A stretch of 58,017 nucleotides of DNA. Origin: Bacillota bacterium (lineage in GTDB: Bacteria; Bacillota; SHA-98; Ch115; JABLXJ01). Under the pieces are notes generated by a model. That model ran no database searches and was not told the origin of the DNA. It saw nothing but the letters and a program-made list of their open reading frames with translations. The stretch is taken from the NCBI GenBank assembly GCA_012839815.1, contig DUMQ01000060.1, positions 1 through 58,017 on the forward strand, written 5' to 3'. How positions within the stretch are numbered: the first letter of the stretch is position 1; every line of letters starts with the position of its first letter. The position numbers and the translations under genes were made by a program. Shown piece after piece: positions 43,867 through 51,844 of this stretch.

Positions 43867-44376
43867 CTAATATTTCTCCCGTTCCCCGGTGCTCATTTCC
43901 CCGCGTTCATGTCTATATGCTTCCATATATTGTAAAGCCTTTTTAACAAGCTCCCCATCGAAGGTGAGCCTGTCGATGGCTACCTCGTACGGGACCCAAC
44001 CTCCATCGGTGAACCCTTCCTCGCGGTTAAGCTTGAAGTCATGCCTTGAAGGCCGCATAAGATACCAGTGAACCGTCTTATCTACCGTCTCCCCCGTTAC
44101 CTCGGAGATGTAAACATACTTGGTCTCGCCGACCTTGCTCACGATGGTGGCGTCGATCCCGGTCTCCTCCCTCACTTCGCGTAGAGCCGTTTCCTCAAGG
44201 GTCTCCCCGGGCTCGACCTTGCCCTTGGGCAGGACCCATTCGAGGCGGTGATTCTTGAGTATAAACACCTTGCCATTCCACATCAACACGCCGCCCGCAC
44301 TTACCTCCCGCCGCGGGGCGTCATCCTGCCTATCCGCTGCGTGATCAGCTACGCACACCCCCGCAATCACTCCCAA
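43867..44376 (-). CDS. Nudix hydrolase
   Basis: The Nudix box is complete: GKVEPGETLEETALREVREE followed by TGI, with glutamates for Mg2+ binding. REVSAGGVLMWNGKVFILKN precedes it. The pattern is closest to MutT/diadenosine-polyphosphate hydrolases. The first 20 residues look unconserved, so the start may be internal. It lies upstream of the Ig-like gene in the same direction. Confidence 0.88.
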   Translation of the reverse strand: MGVIAGVCVADHAADRQDDAPRREVSAGGVLMWNGKVFILKNHRLEWVLPKGKVEPGETLEETALREVREETGIDATIVSKVGETKYVYISEVTGETVDKTVHWYLMRPSRHDFKLNREEGFTDGGWVPYEVAIDRLTFDGELVKKALQYMEAYRHERGEMSTGEREKY

Positions 44377-44459
44377 CCACTCCTGATCTATATTCTAAGT
44401 TAGTGGCGAAGGAATACCAGGGCTTCAGGGCTTCCGCAGGTAGCAACTACCGGCTACCA

Positions 44460-44477
44460 AGCTACCACATGGTAGCT
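44460..44477. repeat. Perfect hairpin at the ileS stop
   Basis: AGCTACCA-CA-TGGTAGCT spans the ileS stop codon, and further GGTAGC/GCTACC copies follow within 40 bp. There is no T-run on the minus strand, so it is a possible but unproven 3' end for ileS. Confidence 0.45.
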
Positions 44478-47400
44478 AATCCCGTATCACACTGATAGTT
44501 ACATCCTCGCCATTTACATTCCATCTCTTAATATAGGGGCTGCCCCCGGGGCGCTTCTCCACGTCTTCCGAGGTCGGGGCCGCTTCAAAGTGCTCCCCGC
44601 ACCAGGTCAGCTCCTTGGATAACGTCTCATCCATAAGGTAATCCCTATACGCCTCGATCACGTCGCGAATCCGCTTGCCAGCCCATACGCTCGTCTTGAT
44701 GCGGTCCTCGATATCGAAGTCAGCCTCCTTACGCATGGTCTGGATCTTGTTTACAAGCTCGCGCGCAAAGCCCTCATTTACGAGCTCGGGGGTCAAGGTT
44801 GTATTGAGCGCCACGGAATACGGTCCATCTGTGGCAACGCAATAACCCTCCCTCTCCAGAGCCTCGACAGCTATCTCCTCTTCCAGGAGCGTCACCCGTT
44901 CTTGGAGCTGCAACGTAAGGCTCCCGGTCTTCCTCAGCGCCGAGACGACCTCCCCGGGGTCCATTGCAGCCAGCGCCGAGGCTATGCCGGGCATGAGCTT
45001 ACCATACTTGGGGCCAAGCAGGTCATACCTGGGCTTCACACGGTAGGAGACGAATTCACCGATATCATCCGCGAAGGCCAGGGTCTTGACATTCAACTCG
45101 TCCTTAATGAGATCTTCGAGGCTCTTTATTTCATCCCGTTCCTTTGGGGATGCGGTAATGCAGACCAGCTCAGAGAGCGGCTGCCTGTTCTTTATATTCA
45201 CCTTGTTCCGCGCGGCACGCCCCAGGTAGACGACCTTGCGCGCAAGGTCCATTCTCTCCTCAAGCTCGCTGTCAACAAGCTCATCGTCACACACGGGATA
45301 GCTGCACAGATGGACGCTTTCAGGCACATCCTGGCGTTCCCCGCCGTGGCGGGCGATATTTTGATATATAGCCTCGCTTACAAATGGTGTAAACGGCGCC
45401 AGCAACTTGACGATGGTGACGAGCACCTCGTGCAGTGTGAGATAGGCGGAGACCTTATCCTCGTTCATTTCAGGCCCCCAGTACCGCCGCCTCGACCTGC
45501 GCACATACCAATTGCTCAGTTCATCTACGAATTCCTCGATCGCCCTGGCCCCGCTGGTCACGTCGTAACCGTCGAGCGCCTCCCGCACCTTTCGCGTAAG
45601 AGAGTTAACGCGCGAGATCACCCACCTGTCCAGGAGCGATCTCTTTCGAGGTTCGATATGCCAGGCCCGCGGGTCAAACCTGTCAACATTGGCGTAGAGC
45701 ACGTAAAAAGCGTAAACGTTCCACAGGGTCCCCAGGAACTTCCGCTGGGATTCGCTTATGGCCTCTATATAGAATCTGGTGGGGTTCCACGGCGGGTTGA
45801 CGGTATAAAGGTACCAGCGCATGGCGTCGGCGCCCTGGTTGTTGAATATTTGCCAGATGTCCACCACGTTGCCCTTGTGTTTGCTCATCTTCTCCCCCTG
45901 GGCGTCCAGGACATGCCCCAGGACCACCACATTCTTATAGGGGGTCTCATTGAAAAGCAGGGTCGATACGACGAGCAAGGTGTAAAACCAGCCTCGCGTC
46001 TGGTCGATCGCCTCGGAAATGAAATCCGCGGGGAAGTTGGCCTCAAAGACATCCTTGTTTTCAAAGGGGTAGTGCCACTGGGCGAACGGCATAGAGCCCG
46101 AATCGAACCACGTATCAATGACCTCCGGCGTGCGCCTCATATCGCTGCCGCACTTGGGGCAGGCCAGGATAGCCCTGTCGATGTAAGGCCTGTGAAGCTC
46201 AAGCCTTTCTGGCAGGGATCTCGCCATGCGCTTGAGCTCCTCTATGCTCCCCACAGAGTGCTCGTAGCCGCATTTGCCGCATATCCAGATATTGAGTGGC
46301 GTCCCCCAGTAACGCTCCCGGCTCACGGCCCAGTCGATGACGTTCTCGAGAAAGTTCCCGAAACGGCCATCCTTGATGTGACTGGGATACCAGTTTACCT
46401 TGGCGTTGTTTCTAAGGAGGGCGTCCTTGACCGCGGTGGTCTTGATAAACCACGAAGTCCTGGCGTAGTAAAGGAGCGGCGTATCACACCTCCAGCAGAA
46501 TGGGTAGCTGTGGCGATAGAGCTCCGCCCGGTAGAGCTTGCCCGTCCGCTTCATGTCCTCTATTATGAGAGGATCAGCCTCCTTGACGAACATCCCTCGC
46601 CAAGGGATTACCTCATCCGTGAACCGCCCCTGGGTGTCGACGAGCTGCACCACCGGAAGATCATGAACCACCGCCATCCTCATGTCGTCCTCGCCGAATG
46701 CCGGCGCCATGTGGACTATCCCGGTGCCCTCGGTAAGGGTCACGAAATCAGCCGCGATCACGCGGTAAGCGGGCTTCTCCTTGCCAGCTTCGACGAAATC
46801 GAAGAGCGGCTGGTATCGCTTACCTAGAATGGCCTCGCCCTTGAATTCCTCCTTCACCCTGTATTCATCCTTTACTGCGGATTCGATGAGGTCCTTGGCC
46901 AGGATGAACTTCTCGCCCGTTGAGATGATTTCAATTGTCGCGTAGGTATAATCCGGTGAGACCGCGAGCGCCACGTTTGACGGTAGGGTCCACGGGGTTG
47001 TCGTCCACACCAGGAAGAATGTATTCTCTTCGCCCTCGACCTTGAATTTCACGTAGACGGAGGGGTCCTCCACCTCCTCGTAGCCCTGTGCGACCTCATG
47101 GCTCGAGAGGGCCGTCCCGCAACGAGGACAGTAAGGCACTACCTTGTGCCCCCTGTAGAGGAGGCCTTTCTCCCAGATCGTCTTCAGGGCCCACCACACC
47201 GATTCGATGTACTCGTCGTGGTAGGTCACGTAGGGGTGCTCCAGGTCTATCCAGAAGCCGACCCGCTCTGTCATGCGTTCCCACTCGCGCCGGTACCTGA
47301 AGACGCTCTCCTTGCACTTCTCGATGAACTTTTCAACGCCATAATCCTCGATCTGGGGCTTGCCGCTGATGCCCAGTTCCTTCTCGACCTCGAGCTCAAC

Positions 47401-47673
47401 GGGGAGGCCGTGAGTATCCCATCCTCCCTTGCGGAACACATAGGAGCCAAGCATAGTCTTGTATCTCGGTATGATATCCTTCATGGCTCGCGTGAGCACA
47501 TGACCCGGGTGGGGAAGGCCGTTGGCGGTCGGCGGGCCCTCGTAGAATACGAATTTCGGGCCGCCCTTGGTCTGCTCGAGGCTCTTTTTATATATCTGGC
47601 GCTCGGACCAGAAACGCAGGATTTCCTCCTCCATGCGGGGGAAATCCGTGTTAGAGCTTACCTTCTTGAACAT
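44476..47673 (-). CDS. ileS: Isoleucyl-tRNA synthetase
   Basis: IleRS charges tRNA-Ile. The class I HIGH motif appears as GLPHPGHVLTR and the KMSKS as KMSKHKGNVVD. The editing domain has the TEGTGIVHMAPAFGEDD segment. Length 1065, and a C-terminal domain without the zinc-finger cysteines of the shorter bacterial type, fits the type 2 (eukaryote-like) IleRS. ATG 47673 follows GGGAGCGAG; an upstream ATG would add 22 residues in the leader. Expression is expected to be T-box controlled. Confidence 0.95.
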   Translation of the reverse strand: MFKKVSSNTDFPRMEEEILRFWSERQIYKKSLEQTKGGPKFVFYEGPPTANGLPHPGHVLTRAMKDIIPRYKTMLGSYVFRKGGWDTHGLPVELEVEKELGISGKPQIEDYGVEKFIEKCKESVFRYRREWERMTERVGFWIDLEHPYVTYHDEYIESVWWALKTIWEKGLLYRGHKVVPYCPRCGTALSSHEVAQGYEEVEDPSVYVKFKVEGEENTFFLVWTTTPWTLPSNVALAVSPDYTYATIEIISTGEKFILAKDLIESAVKDEYRVKEEFKGEAILGKRYQPLFDFVEAGKEKPAYRVIAADFVTLTEGTGIVHMAPAFGEDDMRMAVVHDLPVVQLVDTQGRFTDEVIPWRGMFVKEADPLIIEDMKRTGKLYRAELYRHSYPFCWRCDTPLLYYARTSWFIKTTAVKDALLRNNAKVNWYPSHIKDGRFGNFLENVIDWAVSRERYWGTPLNIWICGKCGYEHSVGSIEELKRMARSLPERLELHRPYIDRAILACPKCGSDMRRTPEVIDTWFDSGSMPFAQWHYPFENKDVFEANFPADFISEAIDQTRGWFYTLLVVSTLLFNETPYKNVVVLGHVLDAQGEKMSKHKGNVVDIWQIFNNQGADAMRWYLYTVNPPWNPTRFYIEAISESQRKFLGTLWNVYAFYVLYANVDRFDPRAWHIEPRKRSLLDRWVISRVNSLTRKVREALDGYDVTSGARAIEEFVDELSNWYVRRSRRRYWGPEMNEDKVSAYLTLHEVLVTIVKLLAPFTPFVSEAIYQNIARHGGERQDVPESVHLCSYPVCDDELVDSELEERMDLARKVVYLGRAARNKVNIKNRQPLSELVCITASPKERDEIKSLEDLIKDELNVKTLAFADDIGEFVSYRVKPRYDLLGPKYGKLMPGIASALAAMDPGEVVSALRKTGSLTLQLQERVTLLEEEIAVEALEREGYCVATDGPYSVALNTTLTPELVNEGFARELVNKIQTMRKEADFDIEDRIKTSVWAGKRIRDVIEAYRDYLMDETLSKELTWCGEHFEAAPTSEDVEKRPGGSPYIKRWNVNGEDVTISVIRD

Positions 47674-47748
47674 TGTCCCTATCTCGCTCCCTTCTCTATC
47701 TTCGACGTCCCCTGCCGGGGGGAGGTGTGTAAGTATCAACTGTCAAAT

Positions 47749-47788
47749 AAAAAGCCTTTCGCCCCGTGTAAACTAGGGACGAAAGGCA
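47749..47788 (-). terminator. T-box-controlled terminator
   Basis: GCCTTTCGTCCC and GGGGCGAAAGGC form a long stem followed by TTTTTA on the minus strand, right after the T-box antiterminator. Confidence 0.92.
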
Positions 47789-48063
47789 AATATCCCCGCG
47801 GTACCACCCTATTTGGTCGCAAACCCTGTAAGCTGCAACCCACTCAAACGGCACGGAACATGCACCCGCATTCCCATGCCTGTTCCCGGTAACGGAGGAC
47901 AACCGGCCCGGCCTACTCTCCAGGAGGATTTCGACCTGCGACTCGAAGGTGATTTTCGACACCCCTAAAGTGCCCGGCTCACACCATCCCCGGCTCGCTT
48001 GACCATCGGCGATGTCTACTCTTCCCTCTCATCGTCTTTCCAAAAGCTTATGCCGTCTATACT
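47749..48063 (-). promoter_or_regulatory. Isoleucine T-box leader of ileS
   Basis: The conserved T-box AGGGTGGTACCGCGG occurs at 47810-47796 on the minus strand. Stem I upstream contains the specifier loop around GAAAATCACCTTCGAG, with AUC (47953-47951), an isoleucine codon. The antiterminator is followed by an intrinsic terminator just before the ileS leader end. Uncharged tRNA-Ile should stabilise the antiterminator and permit transcription. Confidence 0.95.
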
Positions 48064-48069
48064 GCCATT

Positions 48070-48098
48070 AGTGTAGCACATCGTCACAATCAAGTCAA
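48070..48098 (-). promoter_or_regulatory. Promoter of the T-box-ileS transcript
   Basis: Minus strand TTGACT (48098-48093), 17 bp, TACACT (48075-48070). It lies directly before Stem I and partly within the 3' end region of the zinc-ribbon gene's downstream sequence. Confidence 0.7.
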
Positions 48099-48104
48099 CC
48101 GGGC

Positions 48105-48284
48105 TCAACCCTTCTTTGCCTGGCTTCGGTGTGGAACTATTCGCTTGATGAATGGGAGCTTAGGAGCGGAAGTCGTTGTCTTTGGCGTCTCTGACAGGGT
48201 CGGGCCGAGGGACGCCCCGCACTTCTTGCAGACCTCCGCCGAAGTCAGGTTATAAGTACCGCAATCAGGGCATTTAATAGCCAT
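48105..48284 (-). CDS. Small zinc-ribbon protein
   Basis: 59 residues with one zinc ribbon, CPDCGTYNLTSAEVCKKCG (two CxxC knuckles), then a Thr/Pro-rich linker and a basic tail (FIKRIVPHRSQAKKG). ATG 48284 follows AGGAGGTGG. No homologue by name. The basic tail suggests nucleic-acid or ribosome contact, by inference only. Confidence 0.8.
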   Translation of the reverse strand: MAIKCPDCGTYNLTSAEVCKKCGASLGPTLSETPKTTTSAPKLPFIKRIVPHRSQAKKG

Positions 48285-48298
48285 AGCCTCCACCTCCT

Positions 48299-48321
48299 AT
48301 CATGTATTCCTCTTACATGAT
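48299..48321. promoter_or_regulatory. Perfect 8-bp dyad upstream of the zinc-ribbon gene
   Basis: ATCATGTA-N7-TACATGAT sits 14 bp before the zinc-ribbon ATG, abutting its ribosome-binding site. It could be an operator or a hairpin that hides or exposes the Shine-Dalgarno. Confidence 0.5.
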
Positions 48322-48753
48322 CCCGTGACCTGGTATATGTTCCATGTGTATTCCGCCACGAAAAGGACGGATAGCATCATGACATAAAGACATACTTGGC
48401 TAAAAGACATTTGGAACCGGACAATGATATGAGGATATGATTGTAACCCCCCCACATTAATACAATATATAGATTCGATGCTAGATGGTGAAAATCCTTC
48501 CGATATTTAATTGTTTGACATTATCATAAATTATTGATGTGGTGCCGCGACAGGACATGGGGGTCTACTCAGGAATCGAGTCCCCGTCACTAAGTTTATA
48601 TTTCGGCCCCATTCTACATATGCCCCTGCCTCCCCGCCCATGCTGCAGCAGATCAATCAGAAAATTAGCAACTTTCCCTTCGTTGATTGAAGGAAAAACT
48701 AGCTGTATGTAGAATAAATTACCTGCCAGGCAGCGCAACGGACGAAGGGGGAT
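48322..48753. other. AT-rich intergenic region with hairpins
   Basis: About 430 bp with no credible gene, more AT-rich than its surroundings. A hairpin spans 48555-48588 (GACxTGGGG with TCCCCGTC; inner ACTC/GAGT). An inverted TCAATCA/TGATTGA pair overlaps a weak sigma-A-like promoter (TTGATT 48683-48688, 17 bp, TATGTA 48706-48711) for the following small gene. Confidence 0.45.
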
Positions 48754-48969
48754 ATGGGTATGAGTATAACAGAAACAAAAGGCGTTCTCCTGGTAACCCT
48801 CTCCCTAAATGACGGCGATCACCCGGGCTCCCCATCACCACCGACCATCGGCCAGATAATGGAACTGGCTCGAGAGAAGGCAGGCGAGGTCATAAACAGA
48901 GAGTACATAAAGGACGTCCTCGTTTCTGTCAATCCCAACAATACCGTCACCTTGGCAATAGTCGTCTAG
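48754..48969 (+). CDS. Small protein of unknown function
   Basis: 71 residues with GAAGGGGG upstream and two in-frame ATGs (48754, 48760). The pattern is beta (GVLLVTLSLND), a proline-rich turn (HPGSPSPPTIG), a helix (QIMELAREKAGEVINREYIK) and a final strand (VLVSVNPNNTVTLAIVV). No signal or membrane helix. I recognise no family. It converges on and overlaps the next gene by 4 bp. Confidence 0.65.
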   Translation: MGMSITETKGVLLVTLSLNDGDHPGSPSPPTIGQIMELAREKAGEVINREYIKDVLVSVNPNNTVTLAIVV

Positions 48970-49805
48970 CTTTTCTTCAAGGTAACCTGAACCATGGTTA
49001 TAGCCTTACTGTCCTGGCCCTTGCCGCTGATCGAAATCACTTCTGAGCTATCGAATCTCAAAACCTTGCCGTCCTGGATGTAAAACGAACCCTTGCTCAG
49101 GTAGGTAGAGGACCCGTCATACCGGCGGCCGCTCCGGGAGATTGTGAAATCAATGCGGAAGCTGTCCTCGCCTCCGACGTTTTCGACCCCTTTATAGATG
49201 TACTCGCGTCGCTCGAACCATGGCTTGCCATCGGCTGTGCCATACATTTCCTCGTTAACGGTCCATGAGTCTCCCGGCTTCACAGGACCGTTATCAAGCA
49301 TAACCTGAGCAAGCCAGATGGTTTCCATCAGGCGGGAATCCCAAGGACGCATGCCGTCGACCTGGAGAACCTTACCGTCACGGCGACTGGTGATGCTATA
49401 CTTGATGGGGACGAGCTGCCTCACGGCGGACCCGTCAACTGTTGCGGTGCCTGTACAATATACTGTCTGCCGTAACCTGTCGTCGCCAAGAGAGACGACC
49501 TCGACCCTCATGTCCTCGCGGTAAAGCGTCGTAGACCTCCTCCCATCAGTATAAAGTGTTTCGCTTATTAATACGGTATAGTCCAGCGTTTCGCCGGGCT
49601 TGGGCGCGAGCTTGATAACAAGGCCCGAAGACGCCTGGGCTCTACCTGCATGCAAAACACCTGAAATAACCGCAGCAGCCGGGGCCAACCGGGACGGAGA
49701 TAATCGGGGCAATTGAAATAAAAAAGACCCCGTCAATACGATTACCAGCGACAATGAGCCGCAAACAAAGGCAAAGACCGGGAACCCTGGCCGCCTCACC
49801 GCCAC
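48966..49805 (-). CDS. Exported or membrane-anchored protein of unknown function
   Basis: 279 residues. An N-terminal hydrophobic segment (FAFVCGSLSLVIVLTGSFLF) is followed by a low-complexity linker, and the rest is beta-rich. Segments such as YTVLISETLYTDGRRSTTLY, VKPGDSWTVNEEMYG and YLSKGSFYIQDGKVLRFDSS resemble secreted beta-sheet proteins of Clostridia without assigned function. Possibly a lipocalin-like or outer-layer protein. Stands alone. Confidence 0.75.
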   Translation of the reverse strand: MAVRRPGFPVFAFVCGSLSLVIVLTGSFLFQLPRLSPSRLAPAAAVISGVLHAGRAQASSGLVIKLAPKPGETLDYTVLISETLYTDGRRSTTLYREDMRVEVVSLGDDRLRQTVYCTGTATVDGSAVRQLVPIKYSITSRRDGKVLQVDGMRPWDSRLMETIWLAQVMLDNGPVKPGDSWTVNEEMYGTADGKPWFERREYIYKGVENVGGEDSFRIDFTISRSGRRYDGSSTYLSKGSFYIQDGKVLRFDSSEVISISGKGQDSKAITMVQVTLKKS

Positions 49806-49979
49806 GCCCCCCTCGAGCTTCCCACCGGGTAGTCAGTCTACAGGTATGTTTCGTCTAGATTGTAACTCTTTGAGGGGAAAAATGCAAATGCTAAGGGCGG
49901 TCCGCTCTCTGGTTTTCGCCCGCTGGCTACCAGGCAGAAATCAAGGAACGGCCCGCCCGATGCGATCGCCCAAAGCAAA

Positions 49980-51710
49980 CTAGACTACATACCTCGAGCG
50001 CGCAGTATATCGCGTGTGAAGTAGCTCGTGTGATTTGTGGCCAAGGGGCTTGCCCAGGAATTCCCTGTAAAGCTCCTGCACGACAGGGTTCTCATGAGAC
50101 TTCCGGAGCTTCATCCCGCGGTCCTCTCTGTAGATCGCGTCGATACGCCTGGCCCTGATCTCGTCATTGGTCGGTATAGGCTGGCCTCCACCGCCGATGC
50201 AGCCGCCCGGGCAGCACATGATCTCAATGAAATGGTAGGGCGCCTCACCCTTTTTGACCTTATCCAGGAGTTTGCGTGCGTTTCCAAGGCCGTGGGCCAC
50301 GGCTACCCTTACATTGAGTCCTGCCAGGTCAACAGAGGCTTCCTTGACGCCGGCGAGCCCCCTCACATCTTCAAAATCAACGTTGGTAAGCTCCTTACCG
50401 GTCACGACCTCGTAGACCGTCCTCAGCGCCGCCTCCATGACCCCGCCTGTAGCCCCAAAGATGGCGCCGGCGCCGGTGGAGATGCCGAGCGGGAGGTCAT
50501 AATCCTCGGGCTCTATCGCTCCGAGATCTATGCCGGCCTCCCTGATCATCCGCCCCAGCTCCCGGCTTGTTAGCACCGCATCCACGTCGGGATACCCGCT
50601 AGAGGTCATTTCGGGCCGCTTGGCCTCGAACTTCTTTGCCGTGCACGGCATGACCGAGACGACGAAGATATCCCGGGGATCGATGCCGCTTTTCTCGGCG
50701 TAATAGGTCTTGGCCAGCGCCCCGAACATCTGCTGCGGAGATTTGCACGTGGAGAGGTGCGGCAACAACTCAGGGTAGAAGTGCTCTATGAATTTTATCC
50801 AGCCCGGACTGCACGAGGTGATCATCGGGAGCCGGCCTCCGTGCTCGATCCGCTCTATTAACTCGTGGCCCTCCTCCATGATGGTGAGATCGGCTGCGAA
50901 ATCCGTATCAAACACCCGGTCGAACCCCAGCCTGCGAAGGGCAGCCACGAGATTCCCCGTAACAAGGGTTCCCGCCGGCAGGCCGCATTCCTCCCCGACG
51001 GTCGCCCTTACCGCCGGGGCGGTCTGGACCACAACGTGCTTCCTCGGGTCCGCCAGGGCTGCCCAGACCTCCTGTGTATGATCCCTCTCGCTCAGCGCGC
51101 CTGTTGGGCATACCAGGATGCACTGACCGCACTGTGCGCAGGCCACGTTCGAGAGATCATCGAAAAATGCCGGCGCGATCATTGAGTCAAAGCCGCGCCC
51201 ATTCGGGGCGAGCGCAAAAACCGTCTGGACCTTGGAGCAAACGCTCATGCACCTCCTGCAGAGAATGCACTTGTTGGGATCACGTACAATGGCAGGCGTG
51301 GACTCGTCACGTGGGAAGGTCGCACGCTCCCCCATATACTCTACATCCCGGATCCCAAAGCGATTAGCGAGCGCCTGGAGCTCGCAGTTGCCATTACGCA
51401 CGCAGGTCAGGCACTCAAACGGGTGGTTTGAGAGGATCAGCTCAAGGACCGTCCTTCGGGCCTCCCTAACGGCCGGCGTGTTGGTCCGCACCACCATTCC
51501 CTCGCCCACCGGCGTGACGCAGGACGCCTGCAGGGACTTGGCCCCCTCCACCTCCACAACGCACACGCGGCATGACCCGACAACATTGATATCCTTCAGG
51601 TAACAAAGGGTGGGTATATCAACCCCCGCAGCCTCTGCAGCTTCCAGAATCGTGGTGCCGCGGGGAACCTGGACTCTCTGCCCGTCAATGGTCAAGGTAA
51701 CCAAATCCAT
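49980..51710 (-). CDS. hydA: NAD-linked [FeFe]-hydrogenase catalytic subunit
   Basis: The catalytic subunit of a multimeric, probably electron-bifurcating hydrogenase. The N-terminal 2Fe-2S domain has CYLKDINVVGSCRVC. A His-Cys cluster (HPFECLTCVRNGNC) and two 4Fe-4S sites (CILCRRCMSVC, CAQCGQCILVC) follow. The H-cluster motifs are all present: TSCSPGWIKFIE, MPCTAKKFEAKR and EIMCCPGGCIGGGGQP. The usual ALA before the third motif's cysteine reads MCC. A small-subunit-like C-terminal tail is kept. 576 residues, cytoplasmic (no twin-arginine signal). Last gene of the operon. Confidence 0.95.
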   Translation of the reverse strand: MDLVTLTIDGQRVQVPRGTTILEAAEAAGVDIPTLCYLKDINVVGSCRVCVVEVEGAKSLQASCVTPVGEGMVVRTNTPAVREARRTVLELILSNHPFECLTCVRNGNCELQALANRFGIRDVEYMGERATFPRDESTPAIVRDPNKCILCRRCMSVCSKVQTVFALAPNGRGFDSMIAPAFFDDLSNVACAQCGQCILVCPTGALSERDHTQEVWAALADPRKHVVVQTAPAVRATVGEECGLPAGTLVTGNLVAALRRLGFDRVFDTDFAADLTIMEEGHELIERIEHGGRLPMITSCSPGWIKFIEHFYPELLPHLSTCKSPQQMFGALAKTYYAEKSGIDPRDIFVVSVMPCTAKKFEAKRPEMTSSGYPDVDAVLTSRELGRMIREAGIDLGAIEPEDYDLPLGISTGAGAIFGATGGVMEAALRTVYEVVTGKELTNVDFEDVRGLAGVKEASVDLAGLNVRVAVAHGLGNARKLLDKVKKGEAPYHFIEIMCCPGGCIGGGGQPIPTNDEIRARRIDAIYREDRGMKLRKSHENPVVQELYREFLGKPLGHKSHELLHTRYTARSRYVV

Positions 51711-51765
51711 TATATTTCACGCTCCCGTCCTCAAGTTCAGTTCAATATATCGAGTCAACACACCG

Positions 51766-51838
51766 AGCTGGCCAGGCTGGCTGCCAGCTTACCTCAACCT
51801 CCGCGCCAACCTGAGTTAATGCGCACTACTTAGTGCGC
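51766..51838. other. Two hairpins between the NuoF-fusion and hydA genes
   Basis: In the 134-bp gap, AGCTGGC-N10-GCCAGCT (51766-51789) and GCGCACTA-CT-TAGTGCGC (51821-51838) form stems without T-runs. They may mark mRNA processing that sets the ratio of subunits. Confidence 0.45.
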
Positions 51839-51844
51839 ACTACC

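Noticed and set aside
44902-46827. 641-residue open frame opposite ileS
   Set aside because: It is the complement of a certain gene with high GC and skewed codon use; composition is repetitive and family-like motifs are absent.
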